Source: Thermococcus thioreducens
Lineage (GTDB): Archaea; Methanobacteriota_B; Thermococci; Thermococcales; Thermococcaceae
DNA: 64,000 nt
Direction of reading: 5' to 3'
Assembly (NCBI RefSeq): GCF_002214545.1
Contig: NZ_CP015105.1
Location: forward strand, 930,001-994,000
This document shows, in pieces, positions 1 to 8,108 of this stretch (its first letter is position 1; every line of letters begins with the position of its first letter). A program made the translations under genes and the position numbers. Under the pieces are notes generated by a model. It did not search any database. It was not told the DNA's origin and worked only from the letters and a program-made list of their open reading frames with translations.

Positions 1-268
1 CAGCTTTCCTGATGCACAGCTCAAAGAAGCCCCTCCTCATGGCGGAGGAGCAGATACTTATCGGAACCTCGCCGACGCCGGGTATTGTGAGCTGGACGAA
101 CTGTCCTGGACGGAAAGTCCACTTTTCTGCTAATACCGGATCCTCGAATCTGAAGAGGAATAGCTTCTCCTTCTCTGTGAGCTGATAAACCTTGAGGACC
201 TTTGCCCTGTGGAGTGCATAGGGATTCTCATCGGGCATCATAATCTCTCTGGGAACTACCTCGCTCAT
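1..268 (-). CDS. hydG: Sulfhydrogenase I gamma subunit, partial (N-terminal 89 residues)
   Basis: This is the FAD/NAD(P)H-binding subunit of the cytosolic NiFe sulfhydrogenase, which passes electrons between NADPH and the FeS chain of the beta and delta subunits. The visible part contains the ferredoxin-reductase-like FAD-binding signature [20 protein letters not shown], followed by ICSSAMRRG, closely matching my memory of Pyrococcus HydG. The gene runs off the left edge, so the NAD-binding half is absent. Its ATG overlaps the hydB stop codon by 4 bases (ATGA), so the two are translationally coupled. In Pyrococcus the order is hydB-hydG-hydD-hydA, so delta and alpha subunits should lie beyond the window. 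Confidence 0.93.
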   Translation of the reverse strand, partial: MSEVVPREIMMPDENPYALHRAKVLKVYQLTEKEKLFLFRFEDPVLAEKWTFRPGQFVQLTIPGVGEVPISICSSAMRRGFFELCIRKA

Positions 269-1368
269 ATGTCCTCACCCCTTATCTCGGTGGCATAGGC
301 GAAGCCCCTCTTTGGAATCTCCTCACTTATCTCCGAAGGACATGACTTCTCCTCAAGCCCCATGATCGTGCGCAGGTTCTTCACAAAGCTTATGCCAGCG
401 GGGCAGAAGTAGGTACACCTGCCGCAGCCGACGCAGTAGCTTATGCCGAGCTTCTCGTTGTAGGAGTTCTTGCAGAGGTAGCGGTTCATGAAGCGGCTCT
501 TCTTGGTCGGCCTGAAGTTGTGGTTTCCCGCAACGAGACCGTGGCTCCTGAGCTGGCAGGAGTCCCAGCGCCTCTCACGGTAGCCGGTGTTCCCGTCAAG
601 GTTGACTATGTCCTGGACTTCGTAGCAGCGGCAGGTCGGGCAGGTGGTGTTGCAGTTGCCGCAGGCGAGACAGATGGCGGCCTGCTCTTCCCACATCGGG
701 TGCTCCATCTCAAGCTCAAGGAGATACCTAAGGTTGCTCCAGTCCTCGTGGTACTTGAATGCCTTTGAGCGCTTGTTCTCGAATTCACGGAAGTTGCAGA
801 TGTCCTCCGTGCTGACTTCCTCAAAGAGCTTGATGTTCTTGTCAACTATCCTGTGGCCTGTTGGCGTGCCGACCCTTACGAGCCAGCCGTCCGGGAGCTC
901 GTGGAGGAAGAGGTCGAAGCCGTCGTCGGCAAAATCCGTCTCACGGAGGTTGCAGAAGCAGTACTCGTCCGGCATGCAGCTGATGCCTATGATGATGCCC
1001 TTCTCTCTGCGAACCTTGTAGTACTTGTCCGGGAGCTCGTCGAGGTAGATGGTGTCGAGTATCTTGAGGCCGAAGATGTCGCAGGCATGAAGGCCGAAGA
1101 GCACGAAGGGCTCGACCTCTTCAACAACCTCCCTGTACTCCGCCTTCCTGATGTTGAACTCAAAGAGCTTCTCCCTCGGCAGGAAGAAGAACTTCTTCGG
1201 CGGCATTATCGTCCTGTTGTAGTGGAATTCGACCTTTTTGACGTCGTCTATTTCCCTGAAGTCGTAGAACTTTTCGGAGATTTTCACCGGGGCGTAGAGC
1301 TTACCCCACTCCTTGAGCCTTTCAAGGAAGGCATAGGTGTTCTCCTTCGGGAGCTTAACATATCTCAA
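265..1368 (-). CDS. hydB: Sulfhydrogenase I beta subunit, iron-sulfur protein
   Basis: First gene of the NiFe hydrogenase operon, 367 residues. It carries electrons by FeS clusters between the flavin subunit and the hydrogenase dimer. Two cysteine clusters are visible near the C-terminus: [14 protein letters not shown] and, further on, [14 protein letters not shown]; an isolated CMPDEYCFC lies mid-protein. The sequence follows Pyrococcus HydB along its whole length. I chose the TTG at 1368 (protein [10 protein letters not shown]) because GGAGGT lies about 6 bases upstream; an in-frame TTG at 1383 would overlap that ribosome site. Transcription probably starts about 60 bases upstream under the TATA box and SurR-like site at 1453-1489. 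Confidence 0.95.
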   Translation of the reverse strand: MRYVKLPKENTYAFLERLKEWGKLYAPVKISEKFYDFREIDDVKKVEFHYNRTIMPPKKFFFLPREKLFEFNIRKAEYREVVEEVEPFVLFGLHACDIFGLKILDTIYLDELPDKYYKVRREKGIIIGISCMPDEYCFCNLRETDFADDGFDLFLHELPDGWLVRVGTPTGHRIVDKNIKLFEEVSTEDICNFREFENKRSKAFKYHEDWSNLRYLLELEMEHPMWEEQAAICLACGNCNTTCPTCRCYEVQDIVNLDGNTGYRERRWDSCQLRSHGLVAGNHNFRPTKKSRFMNRYLCKNSYNEKLGISYCVGCGRCTYFCPAGISFVKNLRTIMGLEEKSCPSEISEEIPKRGFAYATEIRGEDI

Positions 1369-1452
1369 CCCAACCACCTCCAATGAACATAATCATGCAT
1401 GTGCTCATCTCTGTCCCCTCAATTGAGGCTTAGCTGGAGGTTAAAAAAGCGT

Positions 1453-1489
1453 TTTTAAACCCGAAAATTGTAAACCAAAAGTTAACAAC
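1453..1489 (-). promoter_or_regulatory. hydB promoter with SurR-type binding site
   Basis: Read on the minus strand, positions 1489 to 1473 give GTT-GTT-AAC-TTTTG-GTT, an exact match to the extended SurR consensus GTTn3AACn5GTT reported for Pyrococcus furiosus. A TATA-like GTTTAAAAAC follows at 1451-1460, about 15 bases downstream, and the start codon is about 85 bases beyond it. SurR is the redox switch that activates hydrogenase genes when no sulfur is present. The placement just upstream of TATA fits activation. The motif is seen; the regulation is inferred. Confidence 0.8.
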
Positions 1490-1623
1490 GGACTTTTTGC
1501 AGGAGAACATGGGCCGACCAGCTATTTCGGATGTATGGCCACTTTTCGAGGTGGTTTATCCAGAGCCGTGGTAGTGCTGGAAAAGTTGGGGCTACTGGCT
1601 ATTCCCTGAGAAAAAACTTCGGC

Positions 1624-1800
1624 TCACTGCCCGCCCTGAAGCCTCTTCTCAATCTTCAGGTAGATGAAAAGGACTATCATGAATATCGTGATGTAGTAGC
1701 TCCACTGGAAAGGCACGAGCCCCATTATCCCCATGGTGTATATCACGGTCAGAATGAGAACTATGACGAGCAGTATCCTGTAAACCCTTCTCCTTTCCAT
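1624..1800 (-). CDS. Small two-helix membrane protein (58 aa)
   Basis: A short reading frame of 58 residues starting MERRRVYRILLVIVLILTVI and ending EKRLQGGQ. It starts with an ATG preceded by GGTGGTTGC, a good ribosome site at close spacing. The protein has a basic N-terminus, one hydrophobic segment at about residues 8-29, a short polar turn (PFQWSYY), a second hydrophobic segment at about 37-49, and a basic C-terminus. This is the pattern of a two-span inner-membrane peptide with both ends inside. I do not recognise a family. The neighbours, hydB and a DUF2226-like gene, give no functional hint. Confidence 0.7.
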   Translation of the reverse strand: MERRRVYRILLVIVLILTVIYTMGIMGLVPFQWSYYITIFMIVLFIYLKIEKRLQGGQ

Positions 1801-1843
1801 GCAACCACCATGAAAGATAAAGATGATAGTTTAAATCCTTTGC

Positions 1844-2875
1844 TCAGTATATATCCTCTTCAAAAACCACCATTGCGGAGCTTATCCGTGATGGAAGACC
1901 TCTTGTCCGCCATGTTTTTTCCGCGTTTTTGAGGGAACTCTTTATGAGATTTATAATTTGACCTTCGCTGAGGGACCTCGACTTCCGGGAGATGCCTATG
2001 GCAACGCTCAGCCCACCGTCCGTATCCGGGAGCACTCTCATCCAGTTGAGCCGAAGACCTTTAATGGACGAAAGGTTATCCCATACGATTCTTTCGACCT
2101 TCCCATCTGGTGCAGTCCTTTTTTCGGTTTTAAGGATCTTGCGGAGTTCATCCACTTCGGACTGGGCAAGCATACGCTCGACCTCTTCCTCAATCCTGGA
2201 CTTCTTGAGGGGTATCCGGGATTTCTTCTCTGCAAAGCGTATCTCAACTACCCTGCCGCCCCGGAAGTGGGGGAGGGAAGCTGCACTGACCTTAAACACT
2301 GGTTTTTTCAGTGTCTTTACAAGCTCAAAATCCCTGATATGGACCCTCGTGTAAAACCCCGTTTCTTCTGAAATAACCTTGTTGAGGATTTTCACGAGTT
2401 CTTCTTTTTCAACGTCCTTGGTGGAATACGCCTTTAATGAGCCGCTCACGAGCAGTATGTCCCTTCCAGTAGCACCGTACCGAATGGAGGCTTTAAGTTG
2501 GGTATTTTCAACGGCCACATCAAGCTGTTTGTATGCTTTTAAAACCGCCTTCCTTACGGCGCTTTCAAGCTTTATCTTGAGCTCACTTGGACAGTCGATG
2601 AGGCATTTGAACTCAACGCTCTTGGGGTACTGCGCCGTGTTTTTGGTTTTATCACCCTGTTCCAGGTAATCGAGAAATTCAAACTTGTCCAGCTCGAATA
2701 TCTCGACGTCTTTCAAGAGCTCCCTCTCAGAAAACTGCCTCAGCACCTTCCCGTTTGCAAATAGGATAAAATCCTCCCCGGAGGCTCTTACCAAAATCAG
2801 CCTGTTTCCCATTTTTCGGAGTTTATCCAGAAGGTCATTAAACCTGGTGTGCCCGACCGATTCAATGGTCCTCAT
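1844..2875 (-). CDS. DUF2226-like protein, shorter paralog
   Basis: A soluble 343-residue protein of unknown function. Its layout follows the much longer protein at 9594-11333. The N-terminal part (about 1-75) reads like a gene product that senses or binds something (ILVRASGEDFILF, then VEIFELDKFEF). A middle alpha/beta stretch follows, and the C-terminal helix EVERMLAQSEVDEL resembles EVEQLLKQAGIDEL of the longer copy. No signal peptide or membrane segment. The start has GGTGAT 4 bases upstream. I place it in the DUF2226 neighbourhood from this resemblance only; the biochemical role is unknown. Confidence 0.72.
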   Translation of the reverse strand: MRTIESVGHTRFNDLLDKLRKMGNRLILVRASGEDFILFANGKVLRQFSERELLKDVEIFELDKFEFLDYLEQGDKTKNTAQYPKSVEFKCLIDCPSELKIKLESAVRKAVLKAYKQLDVAVENTQLKASIRYGATGRDILLVSGSLKAYSTKDVEKEELVKILNKVISEETGFYTRVHIRDFELVKTLKKPVFKVSAASLPHFRGGRVVEIRFAEKKSRIPLKKSRIEEEVERMLAQSEVDELRKILKTEKRTAPDGKVERIVWDNLSSIKGLRLNWMRVLPDTDGGLSVAIGISRKSRSLSEGQIINLIKSSLKNAEKTWRTRGLPSRISSAMVVFEEDIY

Positions 2876-2969
2876 GGTATCACCGGCAGTGTTATGTGCA
2901 TCACAGTATAAAACGGTTACTTCCAGTATATGTTATGTCATCCAAGAACAAAAAAGAAAAATGAACGGC

Positions 2970-4820
2970 TCAACCCCCTGTCTCGGCCGTTGCGTTGCAT
3001 ACCAGAGGTTGTGGCTGATAGTTGAAAGCATCGGGGTGCAGGTACTCTGCAATCTCTTCCAGCCCGTGCACGATTCTCGGTCCTGGCCTTGAGACGAGGT
3101 TGTCGTCGCTGATAGTAAAGACCATGCCGTTCTTGAAGGCATTCGTGTTGATAAGAGGTGTGTTGCAGAGCTCCTCTGCGGTAATGCCTGCGTGGGCGGA
3201 CAGTATTATTACGTCGGGGTTCCTCTCAAGAACCTGTTCCAGGCTTACCTGGGCCCAGCCGTTCATGTCGGAGAATATGTTCTCACCACCGGCAAGTCTG
3301 ATCAGGTCATCCTGGAAAGTGCCGCTACCTGGGACGTAAAGCGGGTTCCACCAGGTTATGAAGAGCACCTTTGGCCTGGATGTTCCGGCCACCGTTGAGG
3401 TAATGTAGTTAACTTTTGCCTTCATCTCGGCTATTACTGCCCTGGCAGCTTCTTCGCGGTTGGTTATTTCTCCCAGGAGTTCTATCTTCCTGTAAATCCC
3501 GCTCATATTCTTGGGGTCTACTATGACTACCGGGGCTATTTTTTCAAGCTCGTTCAGTATGGACATCGAGAAGCCGTCCGCGATTATAAGATCGGGATTC
3601 AGGGACGCTATTATCTCAAGGTTCGCATACTGCCCATAGCCGCCTACCCTTGTGATGTTCTCAACAGCCGGAGGAAAGTCGGCCCACTTTGTGACGCCAA
3701 CCAGCTTGTCCCCTGCACCTATGTAGAACAGGGTCTCGGTTATGCTGGGTGCGAGGGAAACTATCCTTTCAGGTTCCTTCTCGATGGTAACCTGCCTCCC
3801 GGCGAAGTCGGTTATGGTGAGGGGGTAGCTCACACGGAAGGCATCGGGGTGGAGCAACTTAGCGATTGTTTCCAGACCGTTTACAACGCGCGGACTCGGG
3901 TGTATGAGGTCGTTTTCGTTCTCGATAACGTACACCCTACCCTCCCTGGCGGCTTTTGTATTTGCCAGAATGCTCTTGTAAACGTCCTGGACTGTCATGC
4001 CGCAGTGCGGGGTAAGGATTATGACGTCCGGGTCTCTCTCAAGAACCTGCTCCATGCTTACGGTCGGCCAGCCGCTTGTGTCTTTAAAGACGTTCTCTCC
4101 CCCCGCAAGGCTGATAACGTCGCTGATGAAGGTGTCCCCTCCAGCGGTCATGAGGGGATTGCTCCAGACGACGTAGAACACCTTGAGTTTTGGTTTACCG
4201 GTAACGGCAGAGCCGGTGGCGTTTATCTTTGCATGGAATTCTGCTACTGCCTTCTGAGCGTTTCCGGGAACGTTAAAGACTTCTCCGAGGAGTTCAAGCG
4301 CCTTCGGTATGTCTCTAAGGCTGTGCGGATCAACGACAACCACGGGGGCTATCCTTTCAAGGTCGCTGAGAATTGGCGTTGAATAGCTGTCAACGAGTAT
4401 AAGGTCCGGGTTGAGGGAAGCAATTACCTCCAGGTTCGCATACTTTCCGTAGCCGCCTACCCTGGTGACGTTGGCGACCTCGGGTGGAAAGTCGTCGTAA
4501 TCGGTAACCCCGACGACCCTGTCGAAAAGGCCGAGGTAATAGAGGTCCTCTGTAATGCTTGGGGCTAGAGTTACAACCCTCAGGGGCTCTTTTTCTATGG
4601 TTACAGTCCTGTTGGCGAAGTCTGTAACAGTTACCGGGTAAAGCGGTTTTTCGGCTTCTGTGGATGTCTGGAGAGATGATGTCTGTGGGGTAGTGGTGGA
4701 TGTCTCAGTAGGACTTGATGGCTGGGATGTGCTTGAGGGGGTCTCGTTACCGCCTATGCATCCAGCTGCTATAACCGCGCCGAACAGCAGAAGCATCAGT
4801 AATAGGGCCGTCTTTTTCAT
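2970..4820 (-). CDS. Tandem two-module iron/cobalamin-type substrate-binding lipoprotein
   Basis: A secreted ABC-transporter-type binding protein of the helical-backbone metal receptor (BtuF/FepB) fold, 616 residues. The N-terminus is a lipoprotein signal with the lipobox-like AAGCIGG, followed by a Ser/Thr-rich linker. Two complete modules follow, beginning at about residue 60 (YPVTVTDFANRTVTIEKEP) and about 330 (YPLTITDFAGRQVTIEKEP). Each has LAPSITE, TRVGGYG and ASLNPDLI in the same order, so the gene arose by internal duplication. Single-module proteins of this family are about 300-350 residues. No permease or ATPase gene is adjacent. The ligand (ferric chelate, cobalamin or other) cannot be told from sequence. 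Confidence 0.88.
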   Translation of the reverse strand: MKKTALLLMLLLFGAVIAAGCIGGNETPSSTSQPSSPTETSTTTPQTSSLQTSTEAEKPLYPVTVTDFANRTVTIEKEPLRVVTLAPSITEDLYYLGLFDRVVGVTDYDDFPPEVANVTRVGGYGKYANLEVIASLNPDLILVDSYSTPILSDLERIAPVVVVDPHSLRDIPKALELLGEVFNVPGNAQKAVAEFHAKINATGSAVTGKPKLKVFYVVWSNPLMTAGGDTFISDVISLAGGENVFKDTSGWPTVSMEQVLERDPDVIILTPHCGMTVQDVYKSILANTKAAREGRVYVIENENDLIHPSPRVVNGLETIAKLLHPDAFRVSYPLTITDFAGRQVTIEKEPERIVSLAPSITETLFYIGAGDKLVGVTKWADFPPAVENITRVGGYGQYANLEIIASLNPDLIIADGFSMSILNELEKIAPVVIVDPKNMSGIYRKIELLGEITNREEAARAVIAEMKAKVNYITSTVAGTSRPKVLFITWWNPLYVPGSGTFQDDLIRLAGGENIFSDMNGWAQVSLEQVLERNPDVIILSAHAGITAEELCNTPLINTNAFKNGMVFTISDDNLVSRPGPRIVHGLEEIAEYLHPDAFNYQPQPLVCNATAETGG

Positions 4821-4920
4821 TCACACCACCTGGATTATTTGTCCATCACTGATTTGGCTGGGGGTATATAAAGTTGTTGGATATTTTTGCCATTGGAGAT
4901 AAAAAGAGAAAAGCGACTTC

Positions 4921-6138
4921 TCACGGTTTTTTGAGTAGCAGAAAAACCAGAACTGCAGCGCCAGTGAGCAGCACCACAGCGACCCCTACAATCCAGACTG
5001 GAGTCCTTGACGATGCGGCTGTTGTTACTGGTGTTTCGCTGGTGGCCGTGGTTGGCTCTGCCACAGGGTTTGAGGTGGTCGTGGTGGAAACTGTGAGGTG
5101 AGTGGTTTTGGTTGTCTCCTCTGTTGTGGTTGTCGTCGTTACGATGGTGGTTGTGGTTTCCTCAGGCGGGGCCAGCTTCGATGCTTCAAGAAGGGCCCAG
5201 CGGAGTAGGTTGGTGACGAACTGCTGGCCATCGAAGAGATAGGTGCCGTAGCGGTTCACCCATATGGGCACGGGACTTCCGTAGGGGCTCTCCCCACTGA
5301 CTATCAGAATGCTCTCTGCCCCGTTGGGAAGTTTGACGAACTCCACAGCCAGGAGCGTGAACAGCCCCCTGTCCCAGGCTTTGTAGGCCCTTGCCTCCGG
5401 GGCGTAGTCGTCCTCTATCATTCCGTTGCCGCTGGTCGTGACTATTCTGTAGACTCCCTCGGGAATTTCACCTGCGATTAGGGGGTGCCATTTCCCGTTT
5501 TCGTCCACCCACGCCAGGACACCCGGCTCATGGAAGAGGACCTTGCCCACCTCCCCCTGATAGCCCCTGTTGAGAATACCCGCGTCGGGAGTTTCCAAGT
5601 CCACTCTGACGAAGCCCGCCACGTATGCGCTCTTTCCGGCGTTGCTGAAGGTGTCGGTTGCTGTGGCGTAGTCTATCCTCAGTCTGGTGTTTGGTATCGC
5701 GGAGAGCAGTTCGTTGACGTTTCGCTGGACGTAGGCGCTGTCCTTTCTGTCGCAGTCCCCTGCAACCCACAGGACTTTTCTCCCCTCTGAGAACCATTTC
5801 ACGATGGCCTCCATCTCATCGGGAGAGAATCTCTTCCACGGCTGTCCTATTATAAGGATATCAACGCCCTCCAGCGCATCGTACGTTATGCCGTCGCCGA
5901 GATGCTTAACACCTGCATTTTCGAGCTCAGGGCTGTAGCCGATGTAGCCCCAGTCATACCAGGAGAGGGCTGGTATCATGCCTTCGGCTATAATCCTCCC
6001 CGTGACGGGATCAACTATAGGTGAGACTAGTGCTACCGTCCCTTCACTGTGTGAAACATCAACCGCTATTGTTGCGGCACCCACGTACTGAGAGAAAAAG
6101 ATGACGAAAATAATCAAGGTGACTGGCACTTTTCTCAT
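4921..6138 (-). CDS. Secreted, C-terminally anchored surface protein
   Basis: A 405-residue extracellular protein of unknown role. It has an N-terminal signal peptide (RKVPVTLIIFVIFFSQYVGA), a soluble domain of about 290 residues, a Thr-rich spacer at about 330-375 (repeats of TTTT) and a C-terminal membrane segment WIVGVAVVLLTGAAVLVFLL followed by lysines. The soluble part contains VDILIIGQPW and KWFSEGRKVLWVAGD, which look like the GATase/ThuA-like fold seen in DUF4350-type surface proteins. The Thr-rich stretch is typical of an O-glycosylated stalk. The second ATG is chosen because GAGGGG sits 7 bases before it. It may be linked to the binding lipoprotein downstream, but there is a 100-base gap. 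Confidence 0.75.
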   Translation of the reverse strand: MRKVPVTLIIFVIFFSQYVGAATIAVDVSHSEGTVALVSPIVDPVTGRIIAEGMIPALSWYDWGYIGYSPELENAGVKHLGDGITYDALEGVDILIIGQPWKRFSPDEMEAIVKWFSEGRKVLWVAGDCDRKDSAYVQRNVNELLSAIPNTRLRIDYATATDTFSNAGKSAYVAGFVRVDLETPDAGILNRGYQGEVGKVLFHEPGVLAWVDENGKWHPLIAGEIPEGVYRIVTTSGNGMIEDDYAPEARAYKAWDRGLFTLLAVEFVKLPNGAESILIVSGESPYGSPVPIWVNRYGTYLFDGQQFVTNLLRWALLEASKLAPPEETTTTIVTTTTTTEETTKTTHLTVSTTTTSNPVAEPTTATSETPVTTAASSRTPVWIVGVAVVLLTGAAVLVFLLLKKP

Positions 6139-6224
6139 TGCCATCCCCTCTTGTTATTTTCCTCGAAATATTGCTCGTGGGTGATAAAAACATTTCCAAA
6201 CGAGAGAAAATGGGAGCAATAACC

Positions 6225-6797
6225 TTACTCCTTAATTTTCCCAATCCTGAAGATATCCACGCGGGTTATAATCCCGGCCACCTTTCCTTCCCTGTCCTGA
6301 ACCAGAACCGCCGGGTGCTCTTCAAGGAGGTACTTGACGACCTCAAGGTCTTCGTCCTCATTGACTATCGGGAAAGGCTCCTCCATGACCTCCATGACCT
6401 TCCTGTCGTAGATGTCCTCGTACTCAAGGCTCTGCCTGACCAGTGTCCGCTCCGTCACGGAACCGACGACTTTGTTTCCAGCTATGACGGGAATCTGGGA
6501 GATGTTGTGCTCGTTCATTATCTTGATAACGTTTTCAACTAGTTCGTAGGGCTTAACCGAGATAACGGGAGAGGACATGACATCCTTTGCTTTAAGCTGT
6601 GCCCTCTTGCATTCGAGCAGGGCCTGCAGGATACGGTTGAAGGTGGATAATCGCGGGTCGACCTTCCCCGCCTCTAGCTTGGCTATATACGCCTGAGTTA
6701 CGCCCGCCTTCTCGGCGAGCTCTTCCTGCGTTATGCCGAGCTCCTTCCGAATTCGCCTTATCTCCCTGGGATCAATGGGGCGGGGGATTGTCACCAT
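6225..6797 (-). CDS. HTH-CBS transcriptional regulator
   Basis: A 190-residue cytosolic regulator. Residues about 10-55 form an XRE-type helix-turn-helix (RIRKELGITQEELAEKAGV...YIAKLEAGK). Two CBS domains follow, starting at KAKDVMSSPVISV (about 68) and KVMEVMEEPFPIV (about 130). CBS pairs bind adenosyl nucleotides such as AMP, ATP or AdoMet, so the protein may link DNA binding to energy or AdoMet status. Families of this architecture are common in Thermococcales. The gene stands alone between a surface-protein gene and the H/ACA RNA gene, all on the same strand. Target genes are not evident from sequence. Confidence 0.88.
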   Translation of the reverse strand: MVTIPRPIDPREIRRIRKELGITQEELAEKAGVTQAYIAKLEAGKVDPRLSTFNRILQALLECKRAQLKAKDVMSSPVISVKPYELVENVIKIMNEHNISQIPVIAGNKVVGSVTERTLVRQSLEYEDIYDRKVMEVMEEPFPIVNEDEDLEVVKYLLEEHPAVLVQDREGKVAGIITRVDIFRIGKIKE

Positions 6798-6854
6798 ACA
6801 TAACCACCGGTTATTTATTTCAGTCTTGGAGGTTATAAGTCTTCCTCAGAAAAT

Positions 6855-7017
6855 GTCTGTGGGCCGGGCACAGAGGCCCGCGTTCATTCCCTCGCGCGGG
6901 TGGATGCTCCCGGCCCTGTGGGCTCGGCGTGAGCACTCTCCGCTCACGGAACCCGATACCTCGCGGAGGCGGGTAGACCGAGCCCGTGCGAGGAGACGTA
7001 CTGTCCCCCCGCTGTCG
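6855..7017 (-). ncRNA. Double-hairpin H/ACA guide RNA with extra 5' stem-loop
   Basis: Read on the minus strand. Hairpin 1 (6985-6920) has an 8-bp basal stem GGGCUCGG/CCGAGCCC immediately followed by ACA (6919-6917). Its upper stem CUCCGC/GCGGAG carries a kink-turn (GA-GG ... CC-G-UGA). Hairpin 2 (6916-6861) has basal stem GGGCCGGG/CCCGGCCC followed by ACA (6860-6858) and an upper stem CCCGCG/CGCGGG capped by a GA...UGA K-loop. The unpaired pockets between basal and upper stems are the guide sites for pseudouridylation. A further 10-bp stem-loop lies 5' of them (7012-6988). A TATA box at 7037-7048 predicts a start near 7017. It could be one of the known Pyrococcus high-GC H/ACA RNAs (Hgc/Pab types); I cannot say which. 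Confidence 0.85.
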
Positions 7018-7056
7018 GCAGTTAAAGATAGTGTGGAAAATTTAAAAACCTGCCCC

Positions 7057-7926
7057 TCATGCGGTCGAGATAAGTATGACTCCAAGAACTGCCAGAACGA
7101 GACCTTCCAGTATCTTCCTGTTCGGGGGCTCCTTCAGCAGGACTATTGCCAGAGCGGAGGAGATTATGGGGTTTATCGCCGAGACCGGGGCGGCTATCTG
7201 AGACCCCACAAGGTTAACCGAGTATACAAAGAGGTACTGGCCCACCATGAGCCCGGTGATGGCGGCCCCGGTCAGTATGAGCACCTCCTTTGGAGTTACC
7301 TGCTTCAGCTCTGGGAGGTATCTTGGGACGAGTACAGAAATTCCCAGTGCCGCCAGCATCATTCTCAGCCCTGCCAGGGTGAGCACATCCATGTATCCTG
7401 TCAGCCAGTCCATCGTAAGTATGGCCAGACTCCATGAAACAGGAGCAAGCAGTGCAAAGATAAAGCCCCACGGGTTGATGTTTTCCCTTTCCTCAGCTCT
7501 GCGAACCACTATTATTGCCAGGACAACGAGGAGGGCTCCCAGGATTATCTGGATGCCTATCTCTCTCCCAAGGAATAGGGCCGCCCAGAGTATCGCCCAG
7601 AGGGGGTATGTCGAGGTTATCGGCACCGTCCTGGAGACACCCATCATGTTAAGGGCGTTGAAGTAAAAGTAGTCTCCCACAACGAAGCCGAACATTGATG
7701 ATACAAACGCCACCACGAGCAACTTTGGGGGGAGGGAAAACACTTCCTGGAAGGTGCCGTTGGCAAGGAATATGCCGGCAAATATGGTCGAAACTATGTA
7801 AAGGCGAATGATATTAACTGCCACGGGGCTCTTGTCCCTCATCCCGACTTTTATGAGTATCGTGGAGGCTGCCCAGGAAAACGCTGAGGTGAGTGCCCCT
7901 ATGACTCCCAGGAGTGTGCCGTCCAT
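7057..7926 (-). CDS. EamA/DMT-superfamily transporter
   Basis: A 289-residue integral membrane protein with about ten hydrophobic segments arranged as two EamA repeats. The first half begins GTLLGVIGALTSAFSWAAST and the second NPWGFIFALLAPVSWSLAIL, each ending in a helix-rich segment with a conserved PLWAILWAALFLGRE / AINPIISSALAIVLLKE pattern. Such proteins export or import small metabolites; the substrate is unknown. I chose the ATG at 7926: a TATA box (TTTTTAAG, 7949-7957) lies about 27 bases upstream, so the mRNA is likely leaderless. An upstream in-frame GTG at 7944 has no ribosome site. The gene ends 20 bases before the H/ACA promoter. Confidence 0.88.
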   Translation of the reverse strand: MDGTLLGVIGALTSAFSWAASTILIKVGMRDKSPVAVNIIRLYIVSTIFAGIFLANGTFQEVFSLPPKLLVVAFVSSMFGFVVGDYFYFNALNMMGVSRTVPITSTYPLWAILWAALFLGREIGIQIILGALLVVLAIIVVRRAEERENINPWGFIFALLAPVSWSLAILTMDWLTGYMDVLTLAGLRMMLAALGISVLVPRYLPELKQVTPKEVLILTGAAITGLMVGQYLFVYSVNLVGSQIAAPVSAINPIISSALAIVLLKEPPNRKILEGLVLAVLGVILISTA

Positions 7927-7948
7927 GTTGGAACCGGGGCACATTCAG

Positions 7949-7957
7949 CTTAAAAAC
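7949..7957 (-). promoter_or_regulatory. TATA box for a leaderless EamA mRNA
   Basis: On the minus strand the motif GTTTTTAAG lies with its centre about 27 bases upstream of the ATG at 7926. No ribosome-binding sequence is present between them, so the transcript most likely begins at or next to the start codon. Confidence 0.6.
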
Positions 7958-8047
7958 TTAGCGTTTCGATGGAAGACGAACAATTCATATAACCATATAC
8001 CGCTGAGCCACAACAGACAGGATTAAATACCAAGGATCCAAAGGCCC

Positions 8048-8108
8048 AACGAATGATGACCTCGGCAGAACTGACGTTCAGGATGATGAAGATCTTGAGT
8101 GCTGAAAT
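8048..8108 (+). ncRNA. C/D box guide sRNA (2'-O-methylation)
   Basis: All four boxes are present in order: C box ATGATGA (8053-8059), D' box CTGA (8071-8074), C' box ATGATGA (8083-8089) and D box CTGA (8102-8105). The guide spacers are 11 bases (CCTCGGCAGAA) and 12 bases (AGATCTTGAGTG), and the D'-C' gap is 8. Both lengths are normal for archaeal sRNAs. By the D+5 rule the predicted targets are UUCUGCCGAGG (methylated at the fifth base, G) and CACUCAAGAUCU (fifth base, C). I could not place these targets in rRNA from memory. The 3' end lies within about 5 bases of the right end of the neighbouring TnpB element. Confidence 0.85.

Noticed and set aside
853-1386. Plus-strand open frame of 177 codons opposite hydB
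   Set aside because: hydB on the other strand is a clear family member; the frame is an antisense product of its codon use.
1531-1932. Plus-strand open frame of 133 codons
   Set aside because: It runs against the 58-residue minus-strand gene and the end of the DUF2226-like gene, has no ribosome site, and the protein looks like antisense noise.
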